Shown: positions 8,475-17,043, numbered from the stretch's first letter. The stretch is 53,721 nt of DNA from Hyphomicrobium_A sp964405975 (GCA_964405975.1 CAYOPW010000009.1:1-53721), one strand, 5' to 3'. Numbers and translations: made by a program. Notes: generated by a model not told the origin, from the letters alone.

Positions 8475-9370
8475 GGGCGAACGGCATCACCATCGACGAC
8501 ACGTTCGCCGAGGCCTTTGGCATGAGCGCCACGGGCGTGATCGTAACGGCTGACTCGCCTAAATGGGCGCGCCAGGCCGCCGTCACCATGAGCGGATTTG
8601 GCACTTCCGTTATCGGGTGCGGCGCCGAGGTTGGCATCGACCGTGAGTTCACCCCCGACGACACGCCTGACGGCCGGCCCGGCGTACGCGTTCTGATGTT
8701 TGGCTTCTCGCCCGATGCGCTTCTCCCACAGCTCAAAAATCGCGTCGGCCAGTGTGTCCTAACGAGCCCAGGCTCGGCTTGTTATGCGGGAGTTGACTCG
8801 CAAACACGGATCGCCCTTGGTGCCGGACCGCGCTTCTTTGGCGACGGCTATCAGACGGCAAAGCGGCTTGGCAAAAAGCATTATTGGCGCGTGCCCGTGA
8901 TGGACGGCGAATTTGTCATAGAGGAAACCACCGGAGTCATCACCGATGCCGTCGGCGGCGGCAACGTCTTGCTCCTTGGCAACGATCGAGCCGGCCTGCT
9001 AGATGCCGCGGAACTGGCAGTGGCAGCCATAGGCAACGTACCCGACGTGATCACTCCGTTTCCGGGTGGCATTGTGCGCTCCGGCTCCAAGGTGGGCTCC
9101 AAGTACGACGGTATGATCGCTTCAACCAACGATGCCTTCTGTCCAACCCTGCGTGGTGCTGTCAAAAGCGAGCTAGGTCCCGATACCGTCGCTGTGCTCG
9201 AGATTGTCATAGATGGACTTACGTCGCAGGCCGTTGCCAACGCCATGAAGACTGCCGTTGACACGATCATCAAAGTTGGATGGGGCAAGGGCGTCACCCG
9301 CATCAGCGCTGGAAATTATGGGGGCAAACTCGGCCAGCACCACTATCATTTGCGGGAGTTGCTGCCATGA
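8471..9370 (+). CDS. fhcD: Formylmethanofuran:H4MPT formyltransferase (Ftr/FhcD)
   Basis: A 299-residue protein starting MRANGITIDDTFAEAFGM and containing conserved segments such as GFGTSVIGCGAE, DGVITDAVGGGN-like glycine turns and the C-terminal SAGNYGGKLGQHHYHL. This is the standard layout and length of archaeal and bacterial Ftr. It transfers the formyl group from formyl-H4MPT to the furan cofactor held by the Fhc complex. Both ends overlap neighbouring genes by the ATGA arrangement, so the subunits are translationally coupled. Confidence 0.95.
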   Translation: MRANGITIDDTFAEAFGMSATGVIVTADSPKWARQAAVTMSGFGTSVIGCGAEVGIDREFTPDDTPDGRPGVRVLMFGFSPDALLPQLKNRVGQCVLTSPGSACYAGVDSQTRIALGAGPRFFGDGYQTAKRLGKKHYWRVPVMDGEFVIEETTGVITDAVGGGNVLLLGNDRAGLLDAAELAVAAIGNVPDVITPFPGGIVRSGSKVGSKYDGMIASTNDAFCPTLRGAVKSELGPDTVAVLEIVIDGLTSQAVANAMKTAVDTIIKVGWGKGVTRISAGNYGGKLGQHHYHLRELLP

Positions 9371-10176
9371 GCGGTCTCACGTTTCGCCTCAGCACGTATA
9401 CCGATGAGCGCCTCGACCTTTCACCGCTCATTCCAAGCAACCTCGCCACGCTGCCGTTATCCGATATGCTTGGTCTGGTGGTTGGCACGACGAAGCGCCA
9501 GCTCAAGGTTGGCGACCTGTTTGCGGTTTCCGGCCAACCCGGCGACACGGTGACGATTCAAGGCGGATCAGAACATCTCGATTTCGTCGGTGCGGGCCTC
9601 GATCGGGGAACGTTGATCGTCGATGGCGACGCTGGTGCTTACGCGGGCCGTAAGATGACCGGCGGCGAACTCCATATTCGCGGTCGCGCTGGCGCGTTTC
9701 TCGGTTCCGGCGTGTCCGGCGGTCTCATTACAGTAAAAGGATCGGCCGGAGAGCGAGTTGGCAGCATGTGCCCTGGCGACAAGTTCGGCATGACTGGCGG
9801 CGTCGTTCACATTGAAGGCAGTATTGGCGACCGCGTCGGGGAAAAAATGCGCCGCGGCACAATTATTACGCGCGGCGTTGCGGGCGCTCATGCTGGCTCA
9901 CGTATGCTGGGTGGCACCATCTGGGCCGAGAAGGGATTTGGTCCAGGACCGGGCACTCTATTGCGCCGGGGAACGCTTATCGGCCCGGCGGTGGAGCAGA
10001 TGCTGCCCACGTTTGCTGACAGCGGAATGCATGATCTCGTAATTCTGCGAGTGCTTTCGCGCTACCTGTCTGCCACGCTGGGACCGCTTGCCCCTAGCCC
10101 TCTTTCCGGCCGTGCGCATAAATTTGCTGGAGACTTGGCAACAATCGGTATGGGCGAGATCCTCATTATATCCTGA
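9367..10176 (+). CDS. fhcC: Formyltransferase/hydrolase complex subunit C
   Basis: A 269-residue homologue of FwdC/FhcC. The middle is a glycine-rich right-handed beta-helix with repeats such as GDAGAYAGRKMTGGELHI, GRAGAFLGSGVSGG and GSIGDRVGEKMRRG, each about 18-20 residues. The subunit bridges FhcA-FhcB and FhcD. The start at 9367 overlaps the fhcD stop; a longer frame from 9280 lies inside fhcD and is not the gene. This is the last gene of the operon, and I see no classical terminator directly after it. Confidence 0.93.
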   Translation: MSGLTFRLSTYTDERLDLSPLIPSNLATLPLSDMLGLVVGTTKRQLKVGDLFAVSGQPGDTVTIQGGSEHLDFVGAGLDRGTLIVDGDAGAYAGRKMTGGELHIRGRAGAFLGSGVSGGLITVKGSAGERVGSMCPGDKFGMTGGVVHIEGSIGDRVGEKMRRGTIITRGVAGAHAGSRMLGGTIWAEKGFGPGPGTLLRRGTLIGPAVEQMLPTFADSGMHDLVILRVLSRYLSATLGPLAPSPLSGRAHKFAGDLATIGMGEILIIS

Positions 10177-10241
10177 ATTTCCTGAAACGGATTGCACGAA
10201 GGTATAATGATCCTAACCGCAGCGAATTCCGTAACATTTAT

Positions 10242-10259
10242 GCATTCGGGTACGAATGC
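10242..10259. promoter_or_regulatory. Perfect 7-bp dyad downstream of fhcC
   Basis: GCATTCG and CGAATGC face each other across GGTA. There is no T run after it, so it is a weak terminator candidate and could equally be an operator for the small gene that follows. The rest of 10177-10353 shows nothing I can name. Confidence 0.3.
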
Positions 10260-10353
10260 CGAATACTTGTGCTCCGCGTGCGGCAAGACGCCCGGCAATT
10301 AAACGGTGACAATTTTTGCGCTGCCGAGTGTCTTAGAACAGAGGAGATTCAAA

Positions 10354-10554
10354 TTGATAACAATCGTGATCTCGGCATGTCTGATAGCAGATCCGGGTGT
10401 TTGTAAAGACCATCGGGTGCCCCTGATGCAGAACATCGAGCCCAGCCAATGCGTGCAGAATGCACTGCCTCACTTTGCTGGCTGGGCCGCCTCGAATCCG
10501 GGCTGGGAGATCAAGCGGTGGCGCTGCACCACGGCCAGCGTCGACGAACTGTAA
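10354..10554 (+). CDS. Small secreted cysteine-containing protein, TTG start
   Basis: A 66-residue protein beginning at TTG 10354, with GAGGAG 7 bases upstream. An in-frame ATG at 10306 has no such site. The N-terminus reads as a short signal peptide (ITIVISACLIADPG). The mature part has paired cysteines, PHFAGW, and the ending PGWEIKRWRC. It looks like a small hypothetical protein that I have seen in other Hyphomicrobiales, without known function. The last 85 bases overlap the 3' end of the DUF1194 gene on the other strand, which is unusual. Confidence comes from the ribosome-binding site and protein-like composition, not from a known family. Confidence 0.6.
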   Translation: MITIVISACLIADPGVCKDHRVPLMQNIEPSQCVQNALPHFAGWAASNPGWEIKRWRCTTASVDEL

Positions 10555-11360
10555 TCGGACTGCGTATCGGCTGGTGGAGTCAGCCCGCTGATTTCGAGCA
10601 CGAATTTTTGACGTATCGCTCGACCGAAGTCCTTGTAGCCGTTGGCCGGCAGCACAAATGATCCTGGCCCGCCTTTGACGTGCTTGCGATACCAGTCTTC
10701 GAGGGTCGACGCACTGCCCTCCTGGGGAAGATAGGAGTCGACGGGGGGGGCAAATTGCTCCTGGCCACCCTCCAAGATGGGAAGTCCATTGACTGTGACG
10801 CCCCACCTCACCAGCTCGTCTCGCACTGCCTCGATCGGCTCCTCCGCATTACAATTGTCGGGACCATCGCCCGACACGTCCAGCACAATCTTGGCCGCTT
10901 TTGCTGGCACCTGCGGTACGATTTTGTCGGACACGTTGCGCATCATGCGCGCCATGCACGTAAACTCGCCGTCCTGACGCGGGAGATTGCGCACACGCGC
11001 TGCCGTTGCCCGCGCTTCTTTGGAATTCGTAATCCGCGTCCACGGCAGGGTGAGCTTGGGCCGGTCCGCCCAAGTCACCATGGAAAAAAGAATTCCGCCC
11101 TTCGCACCCCCGATGATCCCCTCAATCACGGCCGGATCCTCAAGCGCTTGAGCGATGCCTTCCATCTGTAACCTGTAGCGCTTGTCATCGACCGAATTCG
11201 AAACATCGACCGCGACGATCAGAGCAATATCGACTGCCTCAGGGTCTTGAGCTGCGGCAAGGCTCGCGCCAAAGAGCGCGTAAAGAACGGTCACTGTGAC
11301 TGCCGCCGATATGTTTCGCAACCATGCGCAATCGGTCTTACTTTCGCTTATTTGCAACAT
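10470..11360 (-). CDS. DUF1194 (von Willebrand A-like) secreted protein
   Basis: A 296-residue protein with a signal peptide ending near LAAA, then the MIDAS-like opening VDIALIVAVDVSNSVD (DxSxS) typical of von Willebrand A domains and of DUF1194. Later DVSGDGPDN supplies the second metal-binding loop. The role is unknown; such proteins are thought to bind partners in the periplasm. ATG 11360 has AAGGG about 11 bases upstream. ATG 11369 is in frame but has the same site too close. Its 3' end overlaps the small convergent gene at 10354-10554. Confidence 0.8.
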   Translation of the reverse strand: MLQISESKTDCAWLRNISAAVTVTVLYALFGASLAAAQDPEAVDIALIVAVDVSNSVDDKRYRLQMEGIAQALEDPAVIEGIIGGAKGGILFSMVTWADRPKLTLPWTRITNSKEARATAARVRNLPRQDGEFTCMARMMRNVSDKIVPQVPAKAAKIVLDVSGDGPDNCNAEEPIEAVRDELVRWGVTVNGLPILEGGQEQFAPPVDSYLPQEGSASTLEDWYRKHVKGGPGSFVLPANGYKDFGRAIRQKFVLEISGLTPPADTQSDYSSSTLAVVQRHRLISQPGFEAAQPAK

Positions 11361-11414
11361 GCGGCCCATGACCCTTGCTGAATTATGATTTCACTCTTTG
11401 CAGTAGAATACGGC

Positions 11415-11436
11415 AAGAAAGGTGGCCTCGACCACC
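11415..11436 (-). terminator. Possible terminator after the Pcm-esterase fusion gene
   Basis: On the minus strand GGTGG and CCACC form a 5-bp stem across six bases, followed by TTTCTT. Short but correctly placed after the gene ending at 11491. Confidence 0.35.
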
Positions 11437-11490
11437 GCAACGAAAGTTCGACGTCGCGGCACCTCATTCGCATTACGATTGACTTTAGGC

Positions 11491-13503
11491 CTAGAGTCCG
11501 AACGGATACGTATCGGGCAGCCCCTCTAAATCAGCCGTTGTGAACGGAGTGACCGCCCGCGTCTCGTCAAACCAAATATATTCGTCGAACTGGCGCGGCA
11601 ACACAGCTTGGAAGTAGTGGCTCGCAAGTTCCGTCTCGGGCCGGTAGATTACACCAATCGCTCGCTCAAGCCGTGGCACTTCCAGTTGCGCCCGCAATCC
11701 CGCAATCGCTCTAGCGCCAAGCGCAAGCATGAAGTGGCGATAACCCGTCTCTTCCGACACCGCGTGGCACTGGCGCTCATAGCTCTTGGCGATCGCCGGC
11801 CGAACAGATTTCACCTCCATTCGACCATCCCAATTGGTAGCAGCCGCAACAGTGCCGCTGTTCGTGCCAAAACCTATGAGGTAGGCACGATCGCTAAACT
11901 CACGCCGGCACAACTCGCCGAGATTGAGCTCGCCCCGGATCGACATCTCAGTTGCTGCCGCATCGCCGACATGAGAGTTGTGTGCCCACACTATTGCCTT
12001 GCTGTCGGTTCCATGAAAATCGAGCAGAGTTTTCAGCGTTTCGAACATGTGCGTGTCGCGCAAATTCCAAGACGCACGCGACCCGTAGTACATGGTGCGA
12101 TAGTAGCGCTCCGCATTGGCCACCAGCCGCGCGTTCTGCACCGCGTCGAGATAGCGTTCTCCATCGCGCAATTCATACTCCCGGCGTCGCGCAAGAATGC
12201 CGGCTAGCATCACCGCTACGTCGCTTTCACACGTCCGGTAGTGCCCAGTGAGGGCAGCGCGCCCGTAAGTCACCGGGTCCGCTTGCCACGGCGTCAGGCA
12301 ACCATACCGTTCACGCGCCACCGCTGCTGCGGCGGAGTCCACGTCATCAAGATAATCGAGAACCTGCCGTATGGAATTGTACAGGCTATAGAGGTCGAGA
12401 CCGTGAAATGCGACGCGCCGCTCCGGTTCCTGCTTGTCATTGTGTCCTCGCAACCATTCAACGAAGGTCCTCACCTCGTTGTTGCGCCACATCCACTGAG
12501 GAAAGCGCGCGAATGCTGTCCACTCCGATGCCGGCACTTCGAAGTGGCGCACGTAATGGTCGATGCGCGCTGCATCCGGCCAATCGCCTTCGATCGCAAT
12601 GAAGCTGAATCCCTTTTCGTTGATCAGCACGCGGGAAATCTGTTCACGAAGTTCATAAAACTCCGATGTTCCGTGCGTTGCCTCCCCGATAAGCACGATG
12701 CGCGCGTCGCCTATCCGCGCCAGCAGCGGTCTCAGGTCGACAAAATCAATTGAGCGGAACGGCTCCACGCTAGCGCTAATGGCGTCAACCAATTTGGGGG
12801 CGACACCCTGCGTCCGCGTCGGCCTGTGCCCCGGCAGAACTCGCCTATCGTGCTCGCCGGTCCAACCTTCCTCGCCAAGCAATGGAACAAAGCGAACGTC
12901 AGCAATGTCCTCCGTCTTGTAATCATCCTGGCTCACGCGCGTGACGCGGGTGAGTTCTTGGGCGCGGGGATCGCTGCCAACCGGAATTACCATGCGGCCG
13001 CCAATCTTGAGTTGTTGCTTCAAAGACTTGGGGATTTCCGGTCCACCTGCAGCCACGATAATCGCATCGTAGGGTCCGTGCTCTGGCCAGCCACGCGTGC
13101 CATCGGCGTGGAGAACGTGCACGTTGTCGTAGCCCAGATCCTCCAGCTTGCTCGCCGCCTTTTGCGCCAATTCGCCGATGCGCTCGACGGTGTAAACGTC
13201 ACCGGCAATTCTTGACAGGACGGCTGCTGCGTAGCCCGAACCCGCGCCAATCTCGAGCACCGACTCGCCTCCGTCGAGACGCAGAGCCTCGACCATGTAT
13301 GCCACGATGTATGGCTGCGATATTGTCTGGCCTTCGCCAATCGGCAGCGGGGTATCTTCGTAAGCGTCATCGCGAAGGTGGGCGGGAAGAAATTCTTCAC
13401 GCGGCACCACCCTCATGGCATCGAGCACTAACGGCGAACGCACGCCGCGCGCTTCAATGTGGTGCTCAACCATGTATTGGCGTTCTTCTGCAAAATCGGG
13501 CAT
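11491..13503 (-). CDS. Protein-L-isoaspartate methyltransferase / erythromycin-esterase-like fusion
   Basis: A 670-residue two-domain cytoplasmic protein. Residues 1 to about 215 are a Pcm-type isoaspartyl methyltransferase: GQTISQPYIVAYM at 58-70 and the SAM-binding VLEIGAGSGY at 82-91. After a linker, residues about 235-665 are an erythromycin-esterase-like domain, with GEATHG at 273-278, an IEGDWPDA segment, HGLDLYSLYNS and WAHNSHVGDA. Pcm repairs aged aspartyl residues. The esterase domain's natural substrate is not known, and I would not call it antibiotic resistance. The fusion is in one frame with no sign of a sequencing join. An FNR/FixK box lies 106 bases upstream, suggesting induction under low oxygen. 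Confidence 0.88.
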   Translation of the reverse strand: MPDFAEERQYMVEHHIEARGVRSPLVLDAMRVVPREEFLPAHLRDDAYEDTPLPIGEGQTISQPYIVAYMVEALRLDGGESVLEIGAGSGYAAAVLSRIAGDVYTVERIGELAQKAASKLEDLGYDNVHVLHADGTRGWPEHGPYDAIIVAAGGPEIPKSLKQQLKIGGRMVIPVGSDPRAQELTRVTRVSQDDYKTEDIADVRFVPLLGEEGWTGEHDRRVLPGHRPTRTQGVAPKLVDAISASVEPFRSIDFVDLRPLLARIGDARIVLIGEATHGTSEFYELREQISRVLINEKGFSFIAIEGDWPDAARIDHYVRHFEVPASEWTAFARFPQWMWRNNEVRTFVEWLRGHNDKQEPERRVAFHGLDLYSLYNSIRQVLDYLDDVDSAAAAVARERYGCLTPWQADPVTYGRAALTGHYRTCESDVAVMLAGILARRREYELRDGERYLDAVQNARLVANAERYYRTMYYGSRASWNLRDTHMFETLKTLLDFHGTDSKAIVWAHNSHVGDAAATEMSIRGELNLGELCRREFSDRAYLIGFGTNSGTVAAATNWDGRMEVKSVRPAIAKSYERQCHAVSEETGYRHFMLALGARAIAGLRAQLEVPRLERAIGVIYRPETELASHYFQAVLPRQFDEYIWFDETRAVTPFTTADLEGLPDTYPFGL

Positions 13504-13608
13504 GACAGCTTAAAACTCCAGGCACGCTGAAAATGCTGAACAGATCGCACTTCAAGGCTTAAGCATCGGAGCGCTCGCCTACTTTTGTCAGTCCTCCACG
13601 CTCTAACC

Positions 13609-13622
13609 TTGACGCGGATCAA
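13609..13622. promoter_or_regulatory. FNR/FixK-type box upstream of the Pcm-esterase gene
   Basis: TTGACGCGGATCAA matches TTGAY-N4-RTCAA. It lies about 106 bases before the minus-strand gene starting at 13503 and overlaps the stop of the gene at 13619. The flank TCTAACCTTGA is shared, in inverted orientation, with the box at 14643-14656. Confidence 0.55.
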
Positions 13623-14605
13623 TCTGTGGCGCCCATCTCAAATTCAGCAACCACAGGGGCGTGATAAGAGGCCCCGGAGTGAATCGCCTTTCCGTAGCCC
13701 AGCGCTTCGTCACCCAGCCCTTCGTTGTGCACCTCGATGTGCCGGAAGTGCCCGTAAAGAGAGCGGCTCGCCAGGATGTGATCCAGCATTTGCCCGCGCC
13801 CAAGATGCAGCACACTCCATCGCCGGTCGGCGGAAATTGCCCGGTCCAGAACGACGAGCGAATGCGCTGCCAGTTTGTTCGTACCGACGTCCTCCTCTGC
13901 CGCAATTGCCAGTCGGAGAGTTGGCCCATAGTCTTCCGCATTGAAATCACCGGCAACGGCAACAAGCCTTGCGGGGTCCGGGCTAAGAAGCTGCTCAACG
14001 AGCAGGCGCAGCTCGAGCGCCTGAGCCTCTCGTTTAAGCGCCGACAAATAGAACCCCTCCGCCCAGCCGTCCGTTGAGCGCCAAGCAAATGGTCCCAATT
14101 TCTGGCCTGCCACAGGGCTTGCCAGAGGCGCGCGGAGGTGGGCGTTGATAATGGCAAGAGTGCCCCCACGCGGAAGCACTATCTCTGTCAGCAAGAGCGG
14201 CCGATCAAAGCGGACGGGGGTCTGTTCGCCGCGCCCGGGCTGCGCGGTAAGTGCCGTATGCATAGGCGGCGGCACAAAGTCGTGCAGTACCTCACGCTGC
14301 TTAACGATCGCAAAGCGCGACAACGTCACAAGGTTGTGCACATCCGCAACTCCGCGCCCGCACGGCCCCGTCGTCGTCGCGCGCGCATAGTGCTGATAGG
14401 GCGTTCCTTCCAAAAGCCGTTCAAGCGCAACGAGCTGGCGCCAAGCCTGACCCGAGACGTGCTGCCCATTAACCTCTTGCAGGCACAGTATATCGGCAGC
14501 GACGCGCTCAAGCGCCGGGCGCAACACCGCCGCCCGGGTCTCCAAAGCGACTTGCGCCTTAGGCCCCAGGTCGAGGCTTTCCAAATTGAAGGTCGCAAGG
14601 CGCAT
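13619..14605 (-). CDS. Endonuclease/exonuclease/phosphatase family protein
   Basis: A 328-residue protein with the family's motifs in order: TFNLESL at the N-terminus, the metal-binding glutamate in LCLQEVNG, INAHLRA, GDFNAEDYG, and LDHILASRSL near the end with the usual aspartate and histidine. There is no signal peptide. The substrate could be nucleic acid, a phospholipid or a phosphodiester; the sequence does not decide. It starts at ATG 14605, 37 bases from an exact FNR/FixK box that it shares with the divergent universal stress gene. Part of the stress block running from 11.5 to 18.3 kb. Confidence 0.82.
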   Translation of the reverse strand: MRLATFNLESLDLGPKAQVALETRAAVLRPALERVAADILCLQEVNGQHVSGQAWRQLVALERLLEGTPYQHYARATTTGPCGRGVADVHNLVTLSRFAIVKQREVLHDFVPPPMHTALTAQPGRGEQTPVRFDRPLLLTEIVLPRGGTLAIINAHLRAPLASPVAGQKLGPFAWRSTDGWAEGFYLSALKREAQALELRLLVEQLLSPDPARLVAVAGDFNAEDYGPTLRLAIAAEEDVGTNKLAAHSLVVLDRAISADRRWSVLHLGRGQMLDHILASRSLYGHFRHIEVHNEGLGDEALGYGKAIHSGASYHAPVVAEFEMGATD

Positions 14606-14642
14606 GGATCTGCTCGCCTACCACGCCCCACCCCATTGTCAC

Positions 14643-14656
14643 TTGATCGGCATCAA
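14643..14656. promoter_or_regulatory. Exact FNR/FixK box between divergent stress genes
   Basis: TTGATCGGCATCAA is a perfect TTGAT-N4-ATCAA palindrome. It sits between the endonuclease-family gene (start 14605, minus) and the universal stress gene (start 14791, plus). The distance fits activation of the stress gene better; it is too close to 14605 for a normal leader on that side. Confidence 0.65.
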
Positions 14657-14790
14657 GGTTAGATCACGCTGGCCTCGCGATGATGCCTGCCCGGTCGCGA
14701 CTGCGTATTTGTTCCTTCTCAAAATACCTCGTGATGGTATCCGCGAGTTTTGCCCAGGTACGAGGCCGCAAGGCAAAGGAAGGCGAAACC

Positions 14791-15228
14791 ATGTATGCGC
14801 ATATCTTGATCGCCACTGATGGCTCCGAACTGGCCGAAAAGGCCGTCGAGCAGGGGCTGACGCTCGCCAAAGCGCTTGGCTCCAAGACGACAGCAGTCAC
14901 CGTCACCGAACCCTGGACGGCGGCGGTCTCGGGTGAATGGGCGGTCGCCTTCCCTGTTGAGGAGTACGAGAAAGCCGCCGCTGCCAATGCGCAGAAAATC
15001 TTAGACCGGGTGAACGAGGCTGCCGGGCGCATTGGTGTTGCGTGTGAGACTGTTCACGTTAGGGACCAGTTTCCAGCGGAGGGCATCGTCGAGGAAGCCA
15101 AGGCCCGCGGCTGCGACCTTATCGTGATGTCTTCACATGGCCGGCGTGGGCTTGCCAAGTTCGTGCTAGGCAGTCAGGCCACCCGGGTTCTCACGCACAG
15201 CACGATCCCCATGCTCATCTGCCGCTAA
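14791..15228 (+). CDS. Universal stress protein, single domain
   Basis: A 145-residue UspA-fold protein. It begins MYAHILIATDGSELAEKAVEQG and ends with the nucleotide-binding region VMSSHGRRGLAKFVLGSQA followed by the strand PMLICR. This is the usual length and layout. Such proteins bind ATP or act in dimers and help cells survive starvation and oxygen limitation. ATG 14791 has AAGGAAGG upstream; a longer frame from 14680 would add an unrelated leader. An exact FNR/FixK box lies 135 bases upstream, so low-oxygen induction is likely. It converges on the small gene at 15244. Confidence 0.9.
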   Translation: MYAHILIATDGSELAEKAVEQGLTLAKALGSKTTAVTVTEPWTAAVSGEWAVAFPVEEYEKAAAANAQKILDRVNEAAGRIGVACETVHVRDQFPAEGIVEEAKARGCDLIVMSSHGRRGLAKFVLGSQATRVLTHSTIPMLICR

Positions 15229-15243
15229 TGAGCGTAGGTCCGC

Positions 15244-15528
15244 TCACTCGATCTCCGGGCGAGGTTTGAGTTGCTCAGGGTGGCTTGCGAGAAAGTGGCG
15301 CAAAGCTGCGAAGAGCTCGCGCGCGTGCTCGCGGTCACCTCGTTTCAAAGCCGCACGGATATCTTCCACAATCATAGTGTGGATCTTATCTGGCCCGCGA
15401 CGCTGCTTCAGCAGAGTCTCGGCCAGCGCGGCGGCCGCGATCTCAGGCACGTGCTCGTGCTCCGCGATGGCCATGACTTCGGCCTCGGTTAATCCGCTAA
15501 AGGCAATGCAATCTTCCAGCGTAATCAT
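15244..15528 (-). CDS. Small acidic helical protein, unrecognised
   Basis: A 94-residue soluble protein starting MITLEDCIAFSGLTEAEVMAIAEHEH. It looks all-helical, with a histidine- and glutamate-rich first half and a basic segment in the second half. I recognise the style from stress clusters of alphaproteobacteria but cannot name a family. GGGAG lies 6 bases before ATG 15528. A near-match FNR/FixK box at 15607-15620 and a TAGAAT hexamer between it and the gene suggest a promoter. Confidence 0.65.
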   Translation of the reverse strand: MITLEDCIAFSGLTEAEVMAIAEHEHVPEIAAAALAETLLKQRRGPDKIHTMIVEDIRAALKRGDREHARELFAALRHFLASHPEQLKPRPEIE

Positions 15529-15606
15529 GGTCAACTCCCGCGCCTGCTTGCTGATCGCGCAGAACGACAATTGTCATTCTACTGTCATAATAGCTGAGGC
15601 AGGGCG

Positions 15607-15620
15607 TTGATACAGCTCAA
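15607..15620 (-). promoter_or_regulatory. Near-match FNR/FixK box upstream of the 94-residue gene
   Basis: TTGATACAGCTCAA matches the consensus at 9 of 10 defined positions. It lies 79 bases upstream of the minus-strand start at 15528. Confidence 0.4.
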
Positions 15621-15639
15621 TTGGCTGTGGGCATGAGAA

Positions 15640-16536
15640 TTAGGGGTCTTGCCCCCCTTTTGGCGCCGGGGGAACCGCAAGCACGTCCGAAGGTGCCTCT
15701 GTCAGCACCCACTCGGCGACACTTCCCAGCATCACATGTTGCACCCCGCCGCGGGCATGGGTGCCAACGACGATTAGGTCGGGCTTATGTTCTTCTGCGT
15801 ATTTTAGGATGACGTCTTCCGCCCAACCGCGTTCGGCCACCGGCACGATCTTGGTGACGCCAGGATCGAGGGCTGGCCCCAGCGACTGGGCGACTTCCGC
15901 CAAAAATCCCTTCAATGCAAGGCGCCGCGTTTCGGCGGCGGTTTCGCGCGCTTGCCGGTCTTCGCCGATGATGGAACGCCGCGCTGACCCATAAGCTGTC
16001 AACGCCACAATACGGGCCTGCGGGAACAAGCGAACCACCAGCGCCAGCGCGCGTTGCGAGGCCGGCGAGAAATCTACTGCAACCAATATAGTGTTGTAGG
16101 CGCGCTCCGCTCTTGCTCTAACCAGTAGCAGCGGAAAGACTCCATAACGCAACACGCGTTCGGCCGTGGTGCCTAGCATGTCCTGAATGACGCTGCTGGG
16201 GCGATGCGTGCCAATCACGATAAGACTCGCGTTGTCCTTGCGCGCCTGCTCGACGATCGTCTCATAATCGCGGCCCCGCACCAGCACCTGCTTGACGTCC
16301 GCGACCCCCTCTGTCTGGGCCTTGGACACCAGATCACGCAACACATCAGCTGCAAAAGTATCATGCGCTGCGGCAACCTGATGCGGCAACACATCGCTTG
16401 TCACGTGGAGAAGTGTCAGGGCTGCCCCGCGCGATCTGGCTAATTCCACCGCCCGCGAGAACGCGCTACGGCTGCGATCGGTAAGGTCAACACCTACGAG
16501 CACGCGTAATTGGGAGGGGGCAGCCAGGTCGCTCAT
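15640..16536 (-). CDS. Tandem universal stress protein (two UspA domains)
   Basis: A 298-residue protein with two UspA-like domains of about 145 residues. Each ends with its own nucleotide-binding-like loop: VIGTHRPSSVIQDMLGT in the first and VVGTHARGGVQHVMLGS in the second. ATG 16536 follows a GGAG site; the longer frame from 16584 adds a basic leader with no site. Tandem Usp proteins are common in hypoxia and stationary-phase regulons. It is 57 bases downstream of the host-attachment-family gene in the same direction, so the two are probably one transcript. Confidence 0.88.
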   Translation of the reverse strand: MSDLAAPSQLRVLVGVDLTDRSRSAFSRAVELARSRGAALTLLHVTSDVLPHQVAAAHDTFAADVLRDLVSKAQTEGVADVKQVLVRGRDYETIVEQARKDNASLIVIGTHRPSSVIQDMLGTTAERVLRYGVFPLLLVRARAERAYNTILVAVDFSPASQRALALVVRLFPQARIVALTAYGSARRSIIGEDRQARETAAETRRLALKGFLAEVAQSLGPALDPGVTKIVPVAERGWAEDVILKYAEEHKPDLIVVGTHARGGVQHVMLGSVAEWVLTEAPSDVLAVPPAPKGGQDP

Positions 16537-16593
16537 CCTTAAGTCTCCAACCACATCGAAACGGGCGCGCCGCGCGCTAAGCACGCAGCAAGA

Positions 16594-17043
16594 TTACACC
16601 GCTAGAACAGCAGCAAGACGTTTCGGCAGTTCGTCAACTGGCGTGTTCGTCAAATCGTTGTCGAGTTCCGCGGCAACCCGTTCCTTGACCGGTTTAGAAA
16701 GCGCGGACCTGATATCGCCGAGCGTCACAGGCGGGGCCACCAAGATCAGCCGGTCAAAGGCCTTTTCCGTCAGGCGCTCTTCGATAAATGCGGAAAGCCG
16801 CGCTGCAAAGTCCCGCTTGAGCTCGCGGTGAGGATCTTTAGCAGGATCGATCGCATGGCGCGTCACGTTGGCCGACTCAAAGGTGCGGCCCGGCCTGTCG
16901 CTTGCAATATCGCGGCTCGGGGCATGATCGCTTTTGAGTACGCCACCTTCAACGGGCGAGATGCCTTTGCCGGGGCCAAGGTTGGCAAAGATGCGCGCGC
17001 GGGCGCCATCGGCAATCAGAATCCAGGTGATTGTAGGCTTCAT
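16594..17043 (-). CDS. Host-attachment-family protein
   Basis: A 149-residue cytoplasmic protein matching the family first named for attachment to plant cells. It opens with TWILIADGARARIFAN and has the C-terminal core DRLILVAPPVTLGDIRSAL, then VAAELDNDLTNTPVDELPKRL. The name overstates the evidence: the fold resembles eRF1-type or baeRF domains, and many non-pathogens carry it near stress genes. Here it precedes the tandem Usp gene, which supports a stress role. A short CCGAAAA tandem repeat lies upstream near 17093-17113. Confidence 0.85.
   Translation of the reverse strand: MKPTITWILIADGARARIFANLGPGKGISPVEGGVLKSDHAPSRDIASDRPGRTFESANVTRHAIDPAKDPHRELKRDFAARLSAFIEERLTEKAFDRLILVAPPVTLGDIRSALSKPVKERVAAELDNDLTNTPVDELPKRLAAVLAV

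Noticed and set aside
11491..12800. Erythromycin esterase domain read as antibiotic resistance
   Set aside because: The family name is broad, the domain is fused to a repair enzyme and sits in a stress block; no resistance context is present.
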